Of a DNA stretch of 9,444 nucleotides, positions 1 through 7,900 are shown in pieces. This DNA comes from JANOQP01 sp044227705. GTDB taxonomy: Bacteria > Bacteroidota > Bacteroidia > Chitinophagales > Saprospiraceae. The stretch covers positions 1 to 9,444 of the forward strand of contig JBGAWE010000177.1 in assembly GCA_044227705.1 (NCBI GenBank). Direction: 5' to 3'. Both the position numbers and the translations under genes were made by a program. A model generated the notes under the pieces. It did not search any database. It saw only the letters and a list, made by a program, of their open reading frames with translations, and had not been told where the DNA came from. The number at the start of each line of letters is the position of its first letter. Positions within the stretch are counted from its first letter, which is position 1.

Positions 1-192
1 CAGCTCCTCGTTGTTGAAAGGCCCGTAGACCTCCGCCGTGTCGAAGAAGGTCACGCCCTGCTCGACGGCGGCGTGGAGGACGGCGATGCTGTCCTTTTTC
101 TCCGGGAAGGGGGCATAGCCGAACGTCATGCCCATGCAGCCGAGTCCGATGGCGGAGACTTCGAGGTCGCCGCCGAGTTGCCGCTTTTTCAT
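1..192 (-). CDS. Aldo/keto reductase, N-terminal 64 residues (partial)
   Basis: This is the start of an NAD(P)H-dependent aldo/keto reductase, a cytosolic TIM-barrel enzyme that interconverts carbonyls and alcohols. The gene runs off the left edge, so only beta strand 1 to about strand 2 is visible. It begins MKKRQLGG, the usual short N-terminal hairpin of the AKR families that act on varied carbonyls. IGLGCMGMTFGYAP follows at about residues 15-28. Then comes GVTFFDTAEVYGPFNNEEL at residues 46-64, where D51 and Y56 match the catalytic Asp and Tyr of the AKR tetrad. The Lys and His of the tetrad lie outside the window. The GLGCMGM stretch suggests the AKR11/AKR13-like group, not the true aldose reductases. 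The ATG at 190-192 fits the family's N-terminus. The leader is A-rich without a clear Shine-Dalgarno. It is the last visible gene of the AraC-led cluster, 25 bp after the TMEM175 gene. The family is secure; the substrate is unknown. Confidence 0.93.
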   Translation of the reverse strand, partial: MKKRQLGGDLEVSAIGLGCMGMTFGYAPFPEKKDSIAVLHAAVEQGVTFFDTAEVYGPFNNEEL

Positions 193-210
193 TTTTTTCA
201 GTTTAAAAGA

Positions 211-223
211 TTGAAATTCAATG
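211..223. repeat. 13-bp inverted repeat at the TMEM175/aldo-keto reductase junction
   Basis: ATTGAAATTCAAT is a perfect inverted repeat: six bases, one central base, six bases. It overlaps the stop codon of the TMEM175 gene (218-220) and ends 18 bases before the start of the aldo/keto reductase. A very similar inverted repeat sits at the same kind of position at 1730-1742. It may be an operator, an A/T-rich translation leader or chance. The symmetry is seen directly; the function is not known. Confidence 0.4.
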
Positions 224-802
224 TTTTGGAAGCCTTCTGCTCTCAAAATCGTGGTTTGGGAAAAGCCACGCCAGCGATTTTAGGAACAGGAGCAAAAACG
301 CCGACTTCGGGAAACCCACTGCCGAGATGACGGCGGCCAGCAGGTTCAGCCCCAGCGTTAGGTAGCTTTTCGGGCCGCCCTTGAACGAGCGGGCGAACTC
401 GGAGTCGCGCCCATGCAACCGGCACAGCGCATTGACCAAGAGCAGGTAGGAGGTCACGCACAGCGCCATCAGAAGCGCGTAGATGGTGACGGTGATGGGC
501 TTGAAGTTGTTCTCGCCCATCGCCGCCGTCGCGTAGGGCGTGAGCGAGAGCCAAAAAAGGCCCGCCATGTTTATCCACAGTGTCTTGTTGTCTACCTTTT
601 TGGCATGGTGGAACAGATTGTGGTGGCTCGCCCAGTAAAGCCCGACGAAGAGGAAACTCAACGCGTAGCTGGCGAAGACGGGCCAGTCCTGTAGGTAGGT
701 TTCCAGCGTTGGGTCGTGCGGGGTCTTGAACGCCAGCACCATTATCGTGATGATGATGGCGATGACGCCGTCCGAGAAGGCCTCGATGCGGTTCTTGTTC
801 AT
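218..802 (-). CDS. TMEM175/DUF1211 family membrane protein, probable potassium channel
   Basis: A 194-residue polytopic inner-membrane protein of the TMEM175 (DUF1211) family. Studied bacterial members form potassium-permeable channels that lack the classic TVGYG filter and use hydrophobic residues of the first helix as the pore constriction. The family signature is near the N-terminus: NRIEAFSDGVIAI, with F9-S10-D11-G12-V13. Six hydrophobic segments are visible at about 11-25, 40-57, 74-92, 101-125, 147-163 and 166-181, matching the six-helix bacterial form. Length is normal. His residues cluster after helix 2 (SHHNLFHHAKK, 59-69). The ATG at 800-802 places the signature at residues 5-17, as expected. 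The gene lies 39 bp after the cupin gene and 25 bp before the aldo/keto reductase gene, so co-transcription is likely. The family is clear; channel activity here is inferred from studied relatives. Confidence 0.9.
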   Translation of the reverse strand: MNKNRIEAFSDGVIAIIITIMVLAFKTPHDPTLETYLQDWPVFASYALSFLFVGLYWASHHNLFHHAKKVDNKTLWINMAGLFWLSLTPYATAAMGENNFKPITVTIYALLMALCVTSYLLLVNALCRLHGRDSEFARSFKGGPKSYLTLGLNLLAAVISAVGFPKSAFLLLFLKSLAWLFPNHDFESRRLPKH

Positions 803-822
803 TGGCGGGAGGTTCTGTTTGA

Positions 823-837
823 TTGGCCGCTGGCCAA
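823..837. repeat. 15-nt inverted repeat in the cupin-TMEM175 spacer
   Basis: TTGGCC and GGCCAA flank a three-base centre (GCT), a perfect 6+3+6 inverted repeat. It lies five bases past the cupin stop codon and 20 bases before the TMEM175 start. On the minus-strand transcript it could fold into a short GC-rich hairpin. No U-tract follows, so it is not a normal intrinsic terminator. It might protect or process the transcript between genes, act as an operator, or be chance. Confidence 0.4.
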
Positions 838-841
838 AGTT

Positions 842-1711
842 TCAATGTTTCCCATCGCCCAGCGGAGCCGCCGAACCCTCGGGCACGAGCATCTTGGTGA
901 ACGAGAGCGACCCCAGCACCCAGCTGCCGCCCTGCCAGATGTACACCTCCGTCACCGTGAACGGATTGACCACCTCGTTGCCGCCGACGACGGCCGTCAG
1001 CCGGATTTTGCTCAACATGATGGCCGTCGCCCCGACAAACTGCACCGACGTTTCCTGGATTTCCGCGTGTTTGTAGTGGATGCCGCCGCTGCGGATGATG
1101 TCGAGTTCGCGCTGCTTGCCCCAGCTTCCGCCCATGTGGACGAAAACGGATTTTTCATCGAACAGCGTGGCGAGCGAATCTGCGTTCTTGTCGGCCATCC
1201 AGTCCCATTTCTTTTTGGAGAGGTTGAGGATTTCCTGCTCGGGGTTCGGGGCGGGCGCGGTTCCGCCAAAGTATTCCCTGTCGCTCACCGGTTCCAGCCA
1301 AATGGTCTTTCCCTTTTGGGCGGGCGTGGTGGCGAGGTAGCCGAAGCCGCTACCCGGCGTCGAGCCGTGCCAGTGTTCCACACCGGGTTGGCACTTGACC
1401 ACGTCGCCTTTGTGGACGACCTGTTTGGGCCTGCCCCTTTCCTGATAGAAGCCCGTGCCCTCCGTGACGAGCAGGATTTGCCCGCCCGGGTGCGCGTGCC
1501 AGTAGAGCCTCGAACTGGTGTCGAAGGTCGCCACGGCGATGCTGTAGTTGAAGATGCTGTCCGGCTTGTTCAGCTCGTTGAGCCAGACGGTGCCGACGTG
1601 GTGGACGGCGGGCGACTTCTCGCCCCTCGGAAAGATTTGGTTGTCCTGTGCCACACCCCGGACAGCCAACACGATGGTCAACAAGGCCGTGAAAACCGCT
1701 GTTTTTTTCAT
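842..1711 (-). CDS. Secreted cupin + NTF2-like (SnoaL/DUF4440-type) fusion protein
   Basis: A 289-residue exported two-domain protein. Residues 1-21 form a signal peptide (MKK, hydrophobic core, VRGVA) with likely cleavage before Q22, so it should act in the periplasm. Residues about 45-145 are a cupin domain. Motif 1 is YWHAHPGGQ, with putative metal ligands H72, H74 and Q78; motif 2 is CQPGVEHWHG, with H113 as the fourth ligand. This closely resembles the manganese cupins of the bacterial hydroxynitrile-lyase type (GtHNL-like), which also use His-x-His-x3-Gln plus His. Residues about 158-275 are an NTF2-like fold of the DUF4440/SnoaL type: KKKWDWMADKNADSLATLF, FVHMGG, then strands ending in SWVLGSLSFTKM. 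The ATG at 1709-1711 was chosen because it begins the signal peptide; 46 more in-frame residues upstream look like translation of the AraC gene end and spacer. The start lies 26 bp after the AraC stop. The fold calls are firm; the enzymatic role is unknown. Confidence 0.88.
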   Translation of the reverse strand: MKKTAVFTALLTIVLAVRGVAQDNQIFPRGEKSPAVHHVGTVWLNELNKPDSIFNYSIAVATFDTSSRLYWHAHPGGQILLVTEGTGFYQERGRPKQVVHKGDVVKCQPGVEHWHGSTPGSGFGYLATTPAQKGKTIWLEPVSDREYFGGTAPAPNPEQEILNLSKKKWDWMADKNADSLATLFDEKSVFVHMGGSWGKQRELDIIRSGGIHYKHAEIQETSVQFVGATAIMLSKIRLTAVVGGNEVVNPFTVTEVYIWQGGSWVLGSLSFTKMLVPEGSAAPLGDGKH

Positions 1712-1729
1712 GATTCTACTTTTTAGTGT

Positions 1730-1742
1730 GTTGAAAATCAAC
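1730..1742. repeat. 13-bp inverted repeat at the AraC/cupin junction
   Basis: GTTGAAAATCAAC is a 5+3+5 inverted repeat. It overlaps the AraC stop codon (1738-1740) and ends 18 bases before the cupin start. The inner TGAAAATCAA recurs exactly at 2636-2645, just upstream of the AraC start. It differs from the 211-223 repeat mainly at its ends and centre, giving a shared pattern RTTGAAAWTCAAY. It is a candidate operator for the adjacent AraC protein or an A/T-rich leader element; neither is proven. Confidence 0.4.
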
Positions 1743-2622
1743 CGTTTCTGAACGCTGTCGGGCTGGCCCCGACCTGCTTTTTGAAAAAATTGTTGAAGTG
1801 CGCCGCCTCCCTGAAGCCGAGCGCGTAGGCCACCTCTGAGACGTTCCACGGGTTGTGCCGCAGCAGGATTTTGGCCTCCTGCACGACGCGCTCCGAGATG
1901 ATTTGGGTTGTCGTCTTGTCCGTCGATTCTCGGACGGCGCGGTTGAGGTGGTTGACGTGAACATTGAGCTGCCGGGCAAAATCGGAGGCCGAGCGAAGCC
2001 CCACCTGCGGGTGGTCCTCCTCGATGGGGAACTGCCGCTCGAGCAGCTCGAGGAACATGGTCGAGATGCGCTGCGAGGCGTTCATCGCCGACCGCCCGAG
2101 CGACGACGAGGGCTGCGTCTTCATGGCAAAGTGCAGCAGGTCCATCACGAGGCCGCGCAGCACGTCGTATTTGTGGACGTAGTCGGAGGCGATTTCGGCG
2201 AACATCTTCTCAAAAATCGCCTCGACCTGCGCCCGCTGCTCGTCGTCCAGCTCGAAGACGTGCTCGCCCGTCGGCTGGAAGACGGAGTACTGCGCGAGGT
2301 TCCCGAATTGGTGGAAGAACTGCTGGTTGAAGATGCAAAAACAGCCCTTTCGGATGCGCTCGAGGTTGCTGCACTTGTACGGAATCTGGGGGTTGGAGAA
2401 GAAGACCGCCTGCTTTCCCACCCCGATCACGCGGTCGGCGTAGGCCAGCTCGATGTCGCCCTCCACCAGCATGATTTTATAGAAGTCGCGCCGTTTGTAC
2501 GGCACCTGCGCGGCCTGGACGTGGCGCAGCACGTTGAAGTGGCCGACCTCGTTGCGGAGGTTGTCGGGCACCCAGCCGATGCGCCGCTGGTAGAATTCCT
2601 CGATCGATTCTGTCCTGTCCAT
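1738..2622 (-). CDS. AraC-family transcriptional regulator
   Basis: A 294-residue one-component regulator of the AraC/XylS family. Residues about 25-130 are the ligand-sensing cupin-like half (HFNVLRH, RRDFYKIMLVEGDIELAYAD, FFSNPQIPY). Residues about 185-292 are the DNA-binding half with two helix-turn-helix units. The first is at about 211-232 (SASDFARQLNVHVNHLNRAV). The second, at about 260-281, has the well-conserved NVSEVAYALGFREAAHFNNFFKK pattern, split here as NVSEVAYALGF and REAAHFNNFFKK, followed by the usual GASPTAFR tail. Length is typical. The ATG at 2620-2622 gives a natural N-terminus; AAAAGGAC directly precedes it, too close to act as a normal ribosome site. The gene sits 24 bp after the beta-barrel gene and 26 bp before the cupin gene, all in one direction, so it probably controls this cluster. 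AraC regulators beside aldo/keto reductases and cupins are common in Bacteroidota. The ligand is unknown. Confidence 0.95.
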   Translation of the reverse strand: MDRTESIEEFYQRRIGWVPDNLRNEVGHFNVLRHVQAAQVPYKRRDFYKIMLVEGDIELAYADRVIGVGKQAVFFSNPQIPYKCSNLERIRKGCFCIFNQQFFHQFGNLAQYSVFQPTGEHVFELDDEQRAQVEAIFEKMFAEIASDYVHKYDVLRGLVMDLLHFAMKTQPSSSLGRSAMNASQRISTMFLELLERQFPIEEDHPQVGLRSASDFARQLNVHVNHLNRAVRESTDKTTTQIISERVVQEAKILLRHNPWNVSEVAYALGFREAAHFNNFFKKQVGASPTAFRNG

Positions 2623-2635
2623 GTCCTTTTGGTTG

Positions 2636-2645
2636 TGAAAATCAA
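2636..2645. repeat. Third copy of the TGAAAATCAA junction motif
   Basis: TGAAAATCAA occurs here in the spacer between the beta-barrel gene and the AraC gene, 13 bases before the AraC start, and again exactly at 1732-1741 before the cupin gene. This copy lacks the outer symmetry of the 1730-1742 site. A left-half relative (TTGAAAT) lies at 3447-3453, 11 bases before the beta-barrel start. The repeat is seen directly; a regulatory role is an inference. Confidence 0.3.
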
Positions 2646-2646
2646 G

Positions 2647-3435
2647 CTACCGCCCGACGTAGCTTCGGTTGAAGGAATAGTTGACACCCACGTTCCAGTC
2701 GAAGTCCTTCGCGACGATGTTGGTCTTCACCGCCTTGTTCATCATCGTCGAGACGGAGAACGGCGTGCCGCGCAGCGCGAGGGCGAGGTTGCCGAAGACG
2801 TATGCCCCGTCCCTTTCGCCGATACGGAGGTAATAAACCTGCGGGCTGAACCGCAGCGCGAGCCTTTTTGAGAGCGGCAAATCGGGCAACCCGGGGCGCA
2901 GCGAGACGAAGTAGATGTCGCTCGAAACCTCTTTTTCCAGCCCCTTTCCATATTGGGAATAGATGCCGAGCGAGAAACCCCGACCGAGCCGCCAGTTCGG
3001 AATCACCTCGAAAACCGGGAAAAACCGGCGCGCTTGGACGATCTCTTTCGCCGCGCCGTCGCTCACGACGGAGACGGTCTTGAAGTTGAGCGCGGGCAGG
3101 TGCGTCCCGACGGAGAGCTGGAAGCGGTCGCGACGGACCAGTTTGTACCGCCAGATGAAGACGAACGACCAAGGCTTGAAGTCCTCCAAAGAGTAGCGGA
3201 ACTCCGGCTCGAAGCTCAACCGCCGCCTGCCGCTCACGCCGAAGATGGCGACGAGCGCGGGCTTGCCCAGCGTGAAGGTCGGCACGACCGAGAAGCCGTT
3301 GTTCGTCGCGCCGATGTTGCCCCGGAGGTTGAGAATGTGTTTGGCGGTGTCTGCCTTTTGCGAAAAACCGGAATGGGCGGCGGCCAAGAGGCCGAGCGAG
3401 AAGACGATGGTTCTGGGGCGGAAGCGGATGTCCAT
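2647..3435 (-). CDS. Exported beta-barrel-like protein of unknown function
   Basis: A 262-residue exported protein with no close family that I recognise. Residues 1 to about 25 form a signal peptide: basic MDIRFRPR, hydrophobic TIVFSLGLLAAA, then HSGFS before Q26. The rest is dominated by short alternating polar/hydrophobic strands separated by charged turns, for example LNLRGNIGATNNGFSVVP, WSFVFIWRYKLV, GFSLGIYSQYG, LALRFSPQVYYLRIG and FDWNVGVNYSFNRSYV near the C-terminus. This is the look of a small outer-membrane beta-barrel, although the very last residue is Arg where many barrels end in an aromatic. The ATG at 3433-3435 starts the signal peptide; 30 more in-frame residues upstream are unlike an export signal and are left out. 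It is the first gene of the left cluster, 24 bp before the AraC gene and 118 bp downstream of the DUF4403 stop, so a promoter is expected in 3436-3530, though no clear consensus is visible. A small surface or transport protein is possible; function is unknown. Confidence 0.8.
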   Translation of the reverse strand: MDIRFRPRTIVFSLGLLAAAHSGFSQKADTAKHILNLRGNIGATNNGFSVVPTFTLGKPALVAIFGVSGRRRLSFEPEFRYSLEDFKPWSFVFIWRYKLVRRDRFQLSVGTHLPALNFKTVSVVSDGAAKEIVQARRFFPVFEVIPNWRLGRGFSLGIYSQYGKGLEKEVSSDIYFVSLRPGLPDLPLSKRLALRFSPQVYYLRIGERDGAYVFGNLALALRGTPFSVSTMMNKAVKTNIVAKDFDWNVGVNYSFNRSYVGR

Positions 3436-3530
3436 CGAAAAGTTGGTTGAAATTTCTGGGACAAAGGTCGACCGCCACCCGCGTCGGTCGGCTGCGGGGT
3501 TCAAACGGATGGTTGCAAATTTCAAACAAC

Positions 3531-3549
3531 GGAGCCGCTCGGCAGCTCC
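3531..3549 (-). terminator. Possible intrinsic terminator after the DUF4403 gene
   Basis: On the minus-strand transcript, GGAGCTGCCGAGCGGCTCC can fold into an eight-pair stem (one U-G pair) with a three-base loop. It lies four bases past the DUF4403 stop codon. The following sequence, GTTGTTTGAAATTTG, is only partly T-rich, so termination would be imperfect. Its position between the kinase/DUF4403 pair and the next gene supports a transcription boundary. Confidence 0.45.
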
Positions 3550-3553
3550 TGGG

Positions 3554-4927
3554 CTAAAGCCCTTTCACCTCCAAATTGAGCCGCCCTCGCGCGCTCATGT
3601 CCAACCGGATGGAGCCTTTGGTGAGGAAGGTGCGCTCGAAGCGCAGGTCGTCGAGCGCGCCGGTCAGCGTGATGCCGGGCTGCACCTCGTAGCGTTCGAG
3701 GGTCTGCGCAATGGTCGTGCGGAGCGATGCCATGTTCTCGGCCATCGGGAAGGCGAGGCTCTTTTCCATCATCCGGCGGATGGCGCCCGAGAAGAGCCAG
3801 CTGGCCGATTTGAACAAAAAACTCTTCGTGTCCAGCTCGTAGTCAAAGTCTTGCATCAAAATGGAGTTGCTGGTCGAGTCGAATGCGGGGACGCCGGTGA
3901 AGTAGATTTTCCCTTTGAACGCGCCGCTCAACTTCGTCTCGACGACCAGCTTGTCGTTCTGACCGTAGAGCTTGATGTCCTCCACCTTGACCGTCCGGCC
4001 GGCCTCGGTGAAGATTTGGCCGACCATCATTTTTTGGGCCAAAGCCTCTGCCTCGCCGAACGGGACATCCGTCCGAACCTGCACCGCGAAATCATCTTTC
4101 GTGAAATTGGAGAAACGAAAAGCGGGCAGCGTCGAGTTTGGCCGGAAGGCTGGCTGCGTCCCGACGGTCACCTCGCTGATGGCCTCCACGCCGATGTTGG
4201 TCTTGATGACCTCGTCTTCCGAGCGCAGCGGCGTGAGGGCGAGCGAGATGGGCGTCGTTTTCACCCACATTTTGTAGTCCTCGGAGAGGAGCGACGGCGT
4301 TTGCAGCGCGTCCCATGCGGCCTGCACCGAGGGGCGCAGGCTCATCTGCTCGCGCACGAGGCGGTCGATGGAGGCGGTCAGGTCGCCTTTTGATTTGTTC
4401 AAAACGAGGTTGGCCAGCGACTCGACGGGGATGTCCCAGACGGAGGTCAGCAGCTTCGGTTTTTTGAGCCATTCGTGGCTCTCGACAGCCGTCCAAGTTT
4501 CGAGCGACCAGTCCTCGCGGATGTTGAAGACCGTGCGGAAGTTGAGCGCTAGGTCGCCCGAGACCTCGGCGGCGGTGAAAGTGAGGTCTTTTTTCACCCA
4601 GATGTTGACGGGGACGCGGTAGCGTATCTCGTTGCCCGAGAGGGACATCGTGATGGGCTGGATTTTCCAGACGCGCAGTTGCAGCCCGTCGTCGGCGAGG
4701 TCGGCGTCCTCATAAATCAGGTCGACGAGCTTCTTGTTGATGGCCGTCTCCAGCTCCGTGCGGGTGATGTTGACGGGGATGTTGATGGTCGAGACGAGCG
4801 GTTTGTCGGCCAGCGCGTCGTACTGCTCGGCGGGGGCTGGGGCGTTCGCAGCGACGTCCTGCGCCCGGGTTTTGGCCCAAAAAGGGGTGAAAAGCATGAG
4901 GAGGAGGGCTTTTGCCAAAGGTTTCAT
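3554..4927 (-). CDS. Exported DUF4403 family protein
   Basis: A 457-residue protein that I assign to the DUF4403 family, a large group of exported bacterial proteins with no known biochemical role. Residues 1-22 are a signal peptide (MKPLAKALLLMLFTPFWAKTRA) with likely cleavage before Q23; there is no lipobox Cys. Family-like features are STINIPVNITRTELETAINKKL at about 46-67, YEDADLADDGLQLRVWKI at 72-89 and IRYRVPVNIWV at 101-111, that is, a first strand set followed by an amphipathic helix, a short acidic loop, then strands. The C-terminal half repeats a strand-rich pattern and ends in SIRLDMSARGRLNLEVKGL. Length fits the family. The ATG at 4925-4927 starts the signal peptide; a TTG six codons upstream is less likely. 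The stop lies just before a hairpin. The start is 66 bp downstream of the histidine kinase stop, so the two are probably co-transcribed. A periplasmic or envelope role is likely; its activity is unknown. Confidence 0.85.
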   Translation of the reverse strand: MKPLAKALLLMLFTPFWAKTRAQDVAANAPAPAEQYDALADKPLVSTINIPVNITRTELETAINKKLVDLIYEDADLADDGLQLRVWKIQPITMSLSGNEIRYRVPVNIWVKKDLTFTAAEVSGDLALNFRTVFNIREDWSLETWTAVESHEWLKKPKLLTSVWDIPVESLANLVLNKSKGDLTASIDRLVREQMSLRPSVQAAWDALQTPSLLSEDYKMWVKTTPISLALTPLRSEDEVIKTNIGVEAISEVTVGTQPAFRPNSTLPAFRFSNFTKDDFAVQVRTDVPFGEAEALAQKMMVGQIFTEAGRTVKVEDIKLYGQNDKLVVETKLSGAFKGKIYFTGVPAFDSTSNSILMQDFDYELDTKSFLFKSASWLFSGAIRRMMEKSLAFPMAENMASLRTTIAQTLERYEVQPGITLTGALDDLRFERTFLTKGSIRLDMSARGRLNLEVKGL

Positions 4928-4993
4928 CTGACAAATTTTCGGCAAAACTACTGCGCTCTCCAGGCTCCTCGGGCGATTCGCCGCCGCCGTTGG

Positions 4994-7900
4994 CTACTCC
5001 TTTTCGACATACTGAATCGGCAGCGCGATGAAAAAGTCTGTCCCCTCGCCCTCGCGCACCTCGAACCACATCCGCCCGTCGAGCGCGTCAATGATACTCT
5101 TGCAGATGGGCAGCCCGAGGCCGGTGCCCGAGGACTTCGTCGTGAAGTTCGGCTCGAAAATCTTGTCCCGGATCTCGGCCGGGACGCCGCCGCCGTTGTC
5201 GGCCACCTTCACGACGGCCATGCCGTTGTCCTCGTAAATCGTCACGTCGATTTTGCCGCGCTGGCCGAACGGCACGGCCTGCAAACCGTTGAGAATCAGG
5301 TTCTTGAATACGCGGCCGAGGTGGCTGTTGCTCCCGAGCGCGTGGTATTTCACCCCTTCCGGCAGCTGGTGGAGCCGTAAATCGGCGTTGTCGTCGCCGC
5401 CGAACAGGTCGAAGACGGACTCGACGATGTTGTTCAAAATGACGTCGTTCTTCGGCGGGTTGTTGATTTCCGCATACAAATAGAAGTCGCCTGCAATCTC
5501 CGCGAGGTCGTCGATCTGGGTGATGAGGCGGTTGGAGGTCTTGCGCAGGTTCGCCTCGAAGTTGTCGGGGTCGATGGCGACCGAGCGTTCGAGCTGCTGC
5601 ATGGAGAGCTTCATCGTGGTCAGCGGGTTGCGGATTTCGTGGGCGACCTGCCGCGCCATCTTTCGCCACGCGCCCTCGCGTTCCGACCTAGCGAGCAATC
5701 CTTTTGACTCCTCGATTTTGTCGATCATCCGATTGAACTCGCCGACGAGGTTGCGCAGCTCCTCGAGGTCGTCCTGTCCTTTAATATAGACGGCGTCGTT
5801 TTTCTCCTCCAGCTTGGTCGATTGCATCCGGTCGCCGAGGGCTTTGATGGGCTTCGCGATGGACTTCGAGACCTCGCCCGCGATGATGGCTGCCGCCAAA
5901 AGCAGGAAGACGTAGAGCGTCAGCAGCTTGCCGATGAAGTCGGAAACGTCTGTTCGGATGCCCGTCCCTTTCAGATAATACGGCACGCCGATGAACGCGA
6001 CGGGCTTCTGGTCGCGCCCGATGAGCGGCAGGTAGTCTGTCGTGTACTCGAAACTACCCGTGTGCTCCTGGTCTATTTTCTCCGAAAGCCCCTGGTTTTT
6101 CAAAGCAAACAGGGCGTAGCTCGACATGATCGGGCTGACAGCCCCCATCTGCCGCAGGCCCGGCTGCGAGGTGAACGTGAGCCGCCCGTCGATGTCGTAG
6201 AGGTTCACGTCGATGGAGTGGAACTTGGCCAGCGAGTCGATGGTCGATTGCAAAGCCCGCGTCGTGAGGCTGCCCGAGGTGTTCCACTTGTCGGCGCTCT
6301 GCTCGATCTGGGAGATCATGGCCGAGGTCGACTTGTTGAGCTGCTCCTTGAGGTTGTCCTGCGAGGCGTCGTCGAAGTTCGAGTAGGTCAGGTAGCCGAT
6401 GATGGCGAACGAGCCGATGATGACCGTCCCCATCCAAAACTGGATACGGCGGCTCAACGACCCTTTCGGCGTGAGATAAAATTGGAAATACTCGGGCAGG
6501 AAGTGGAGGATGGAGTTGATGCCCGCCAGCAGGATCATGAAGATGGACAGCGTGGCGAAAATCGAGCTGAACAGGTACATCTGTTTCAGGATGCCGCCCG
6601 TCCGTCGGCTCAAGATGACGACCGTGCTTTTGTCCGGGCTTCGGTAGGAGAGCACGTCGCGGTCGTCGCCGCGCTGCTTGTACCGCTTGAACTGGCCGGG
6701 GTTCTGCGGGAATGAGTCGACCTGCGTCGTGTAGTCGCTCAACTTGCCGACCTCCTCCACCCGCCGGTCGTTCTTGAAAATGGCGTACTGATAGCGCGGC
6801 AGCAGCACGAGGTTTTTGAAAGGCTGGCTGAAAAAGAGGTGTGCGAAGACGTTGGTCGGCGTCCTCCGCTCCCGGTCGACGATGAAATAGAGGCTCATTT
6901 GGTGCGCCGTGTCGAGCCTCGGGGCAATGGTCAGCCGCATCAAATAACTCGACCCCGTCCCGCTTCGATAGAGCCGCAGGTCCTGTCCAATGACCGGCTC
7001 GGCTCTGTGCCAAAAGCTGTCGAGCGAGGTGAACAGGCGGACGCGCTGCCCGTCGATGGCCTCGATGTTGTCCGCGTCGAAGCCCGCCAGCTCGTATTTG
7101 TAGTGCTGAAAGAGGTACCGCTTTTCAAAAAAGCGCTGGTCGACGAAGCGGCGCAGGCTGTCCATCCCCGTCTTGAACCGGTACGGCGCGAACATCCCGG
7201 CGAAGCCCGGCGCCGTCCGCAACTGGTTGCGAAGCTCCTCGAGCTGCACCTCCGCCAGCGAGTCGCGGTCGCTGGCCATGATGCCGGCATAGTGGAGGCG
7301 CGAGTTGTGGTCCTTGATGTCGTTGTACTTGAAAAGGAGGATCGTCGTGAACCACGAGAAGACGAAAAGCCACGCGATGGCCCATGTCATCTTGTTCGTC
7401 TTCTGGTCCACGAAGTAGTCGAACGCCATCGAGTAGATGAGCGAGAAGGCGATCATGATGCCGAGGTCGACGTCGAGGTCGTCCTTGAACTTCCACATCA
7501 GCGGCGCGGAAATGCCAACCGCGACGACCGAGGCCAGCGTCCGCTGCATCCGCGTCAGGTCGGCCGAGAAGACCGATATGACCATCCGGTGGCTGAACAG
7601 GAACATCGCCATCAACAGGAAAATCACCCCGACGATGGCCATGATGCTGTACATGTCGAGGTTGAAGACGTTCGAGAAGTCGAACGAGATGTTCGACGAG
7701 AAGACCAGCTCCCTGAAAATCCAGGCCGAGATGAGGATCGAGACGACGACGCTCATGTAGTTGCCCACGCTGACGGCGAAGCGCATCCCGACCGGCAGGT
7801 TCCGATAGCCGCGTACCCGGAAATGGCGGTGGAAAAAGACCATCAGCCAGAGGAGAACGCCGATGTTCAAAAGCATGTCGCCGATGGAGTTGCTCAAAAA

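Noticed and set aside
716..1726. Long plus-strand open frame of 336 codons opposite the cupin gene
   Set aside because: It is antisense to a gene with clear domains, reads as Arg/Asp/His/Val-rich sequence typical of GC-rich shadow frames, and matches no family. Similar plus-strand frames at 1855-2871, 3245-4393, 5822-6715 and 6839-8188 were dropped for the same reason.
2642..3529. Second minus-strand open frame of 295 codons over the beta-barrel gene
   Set aside because: It is very rich in Arg, Ala and His with no signal peptide or domain, while the other frame has a clear signal peptide and strand pattern.
3551..3562. GGGCTAAAGCCC hairpin at the DUF4403 stop codon
   Set aside because: Four pairs only and partly coding; the neighbouring 3531-3549 hairpin is far stronger.
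4967..4980. Short palindrome GGCGATTCGCC between the kinase and DUF4403 genes
   Set aside because: Too short and without a T-run; expected by chance in GC-rich sequence.
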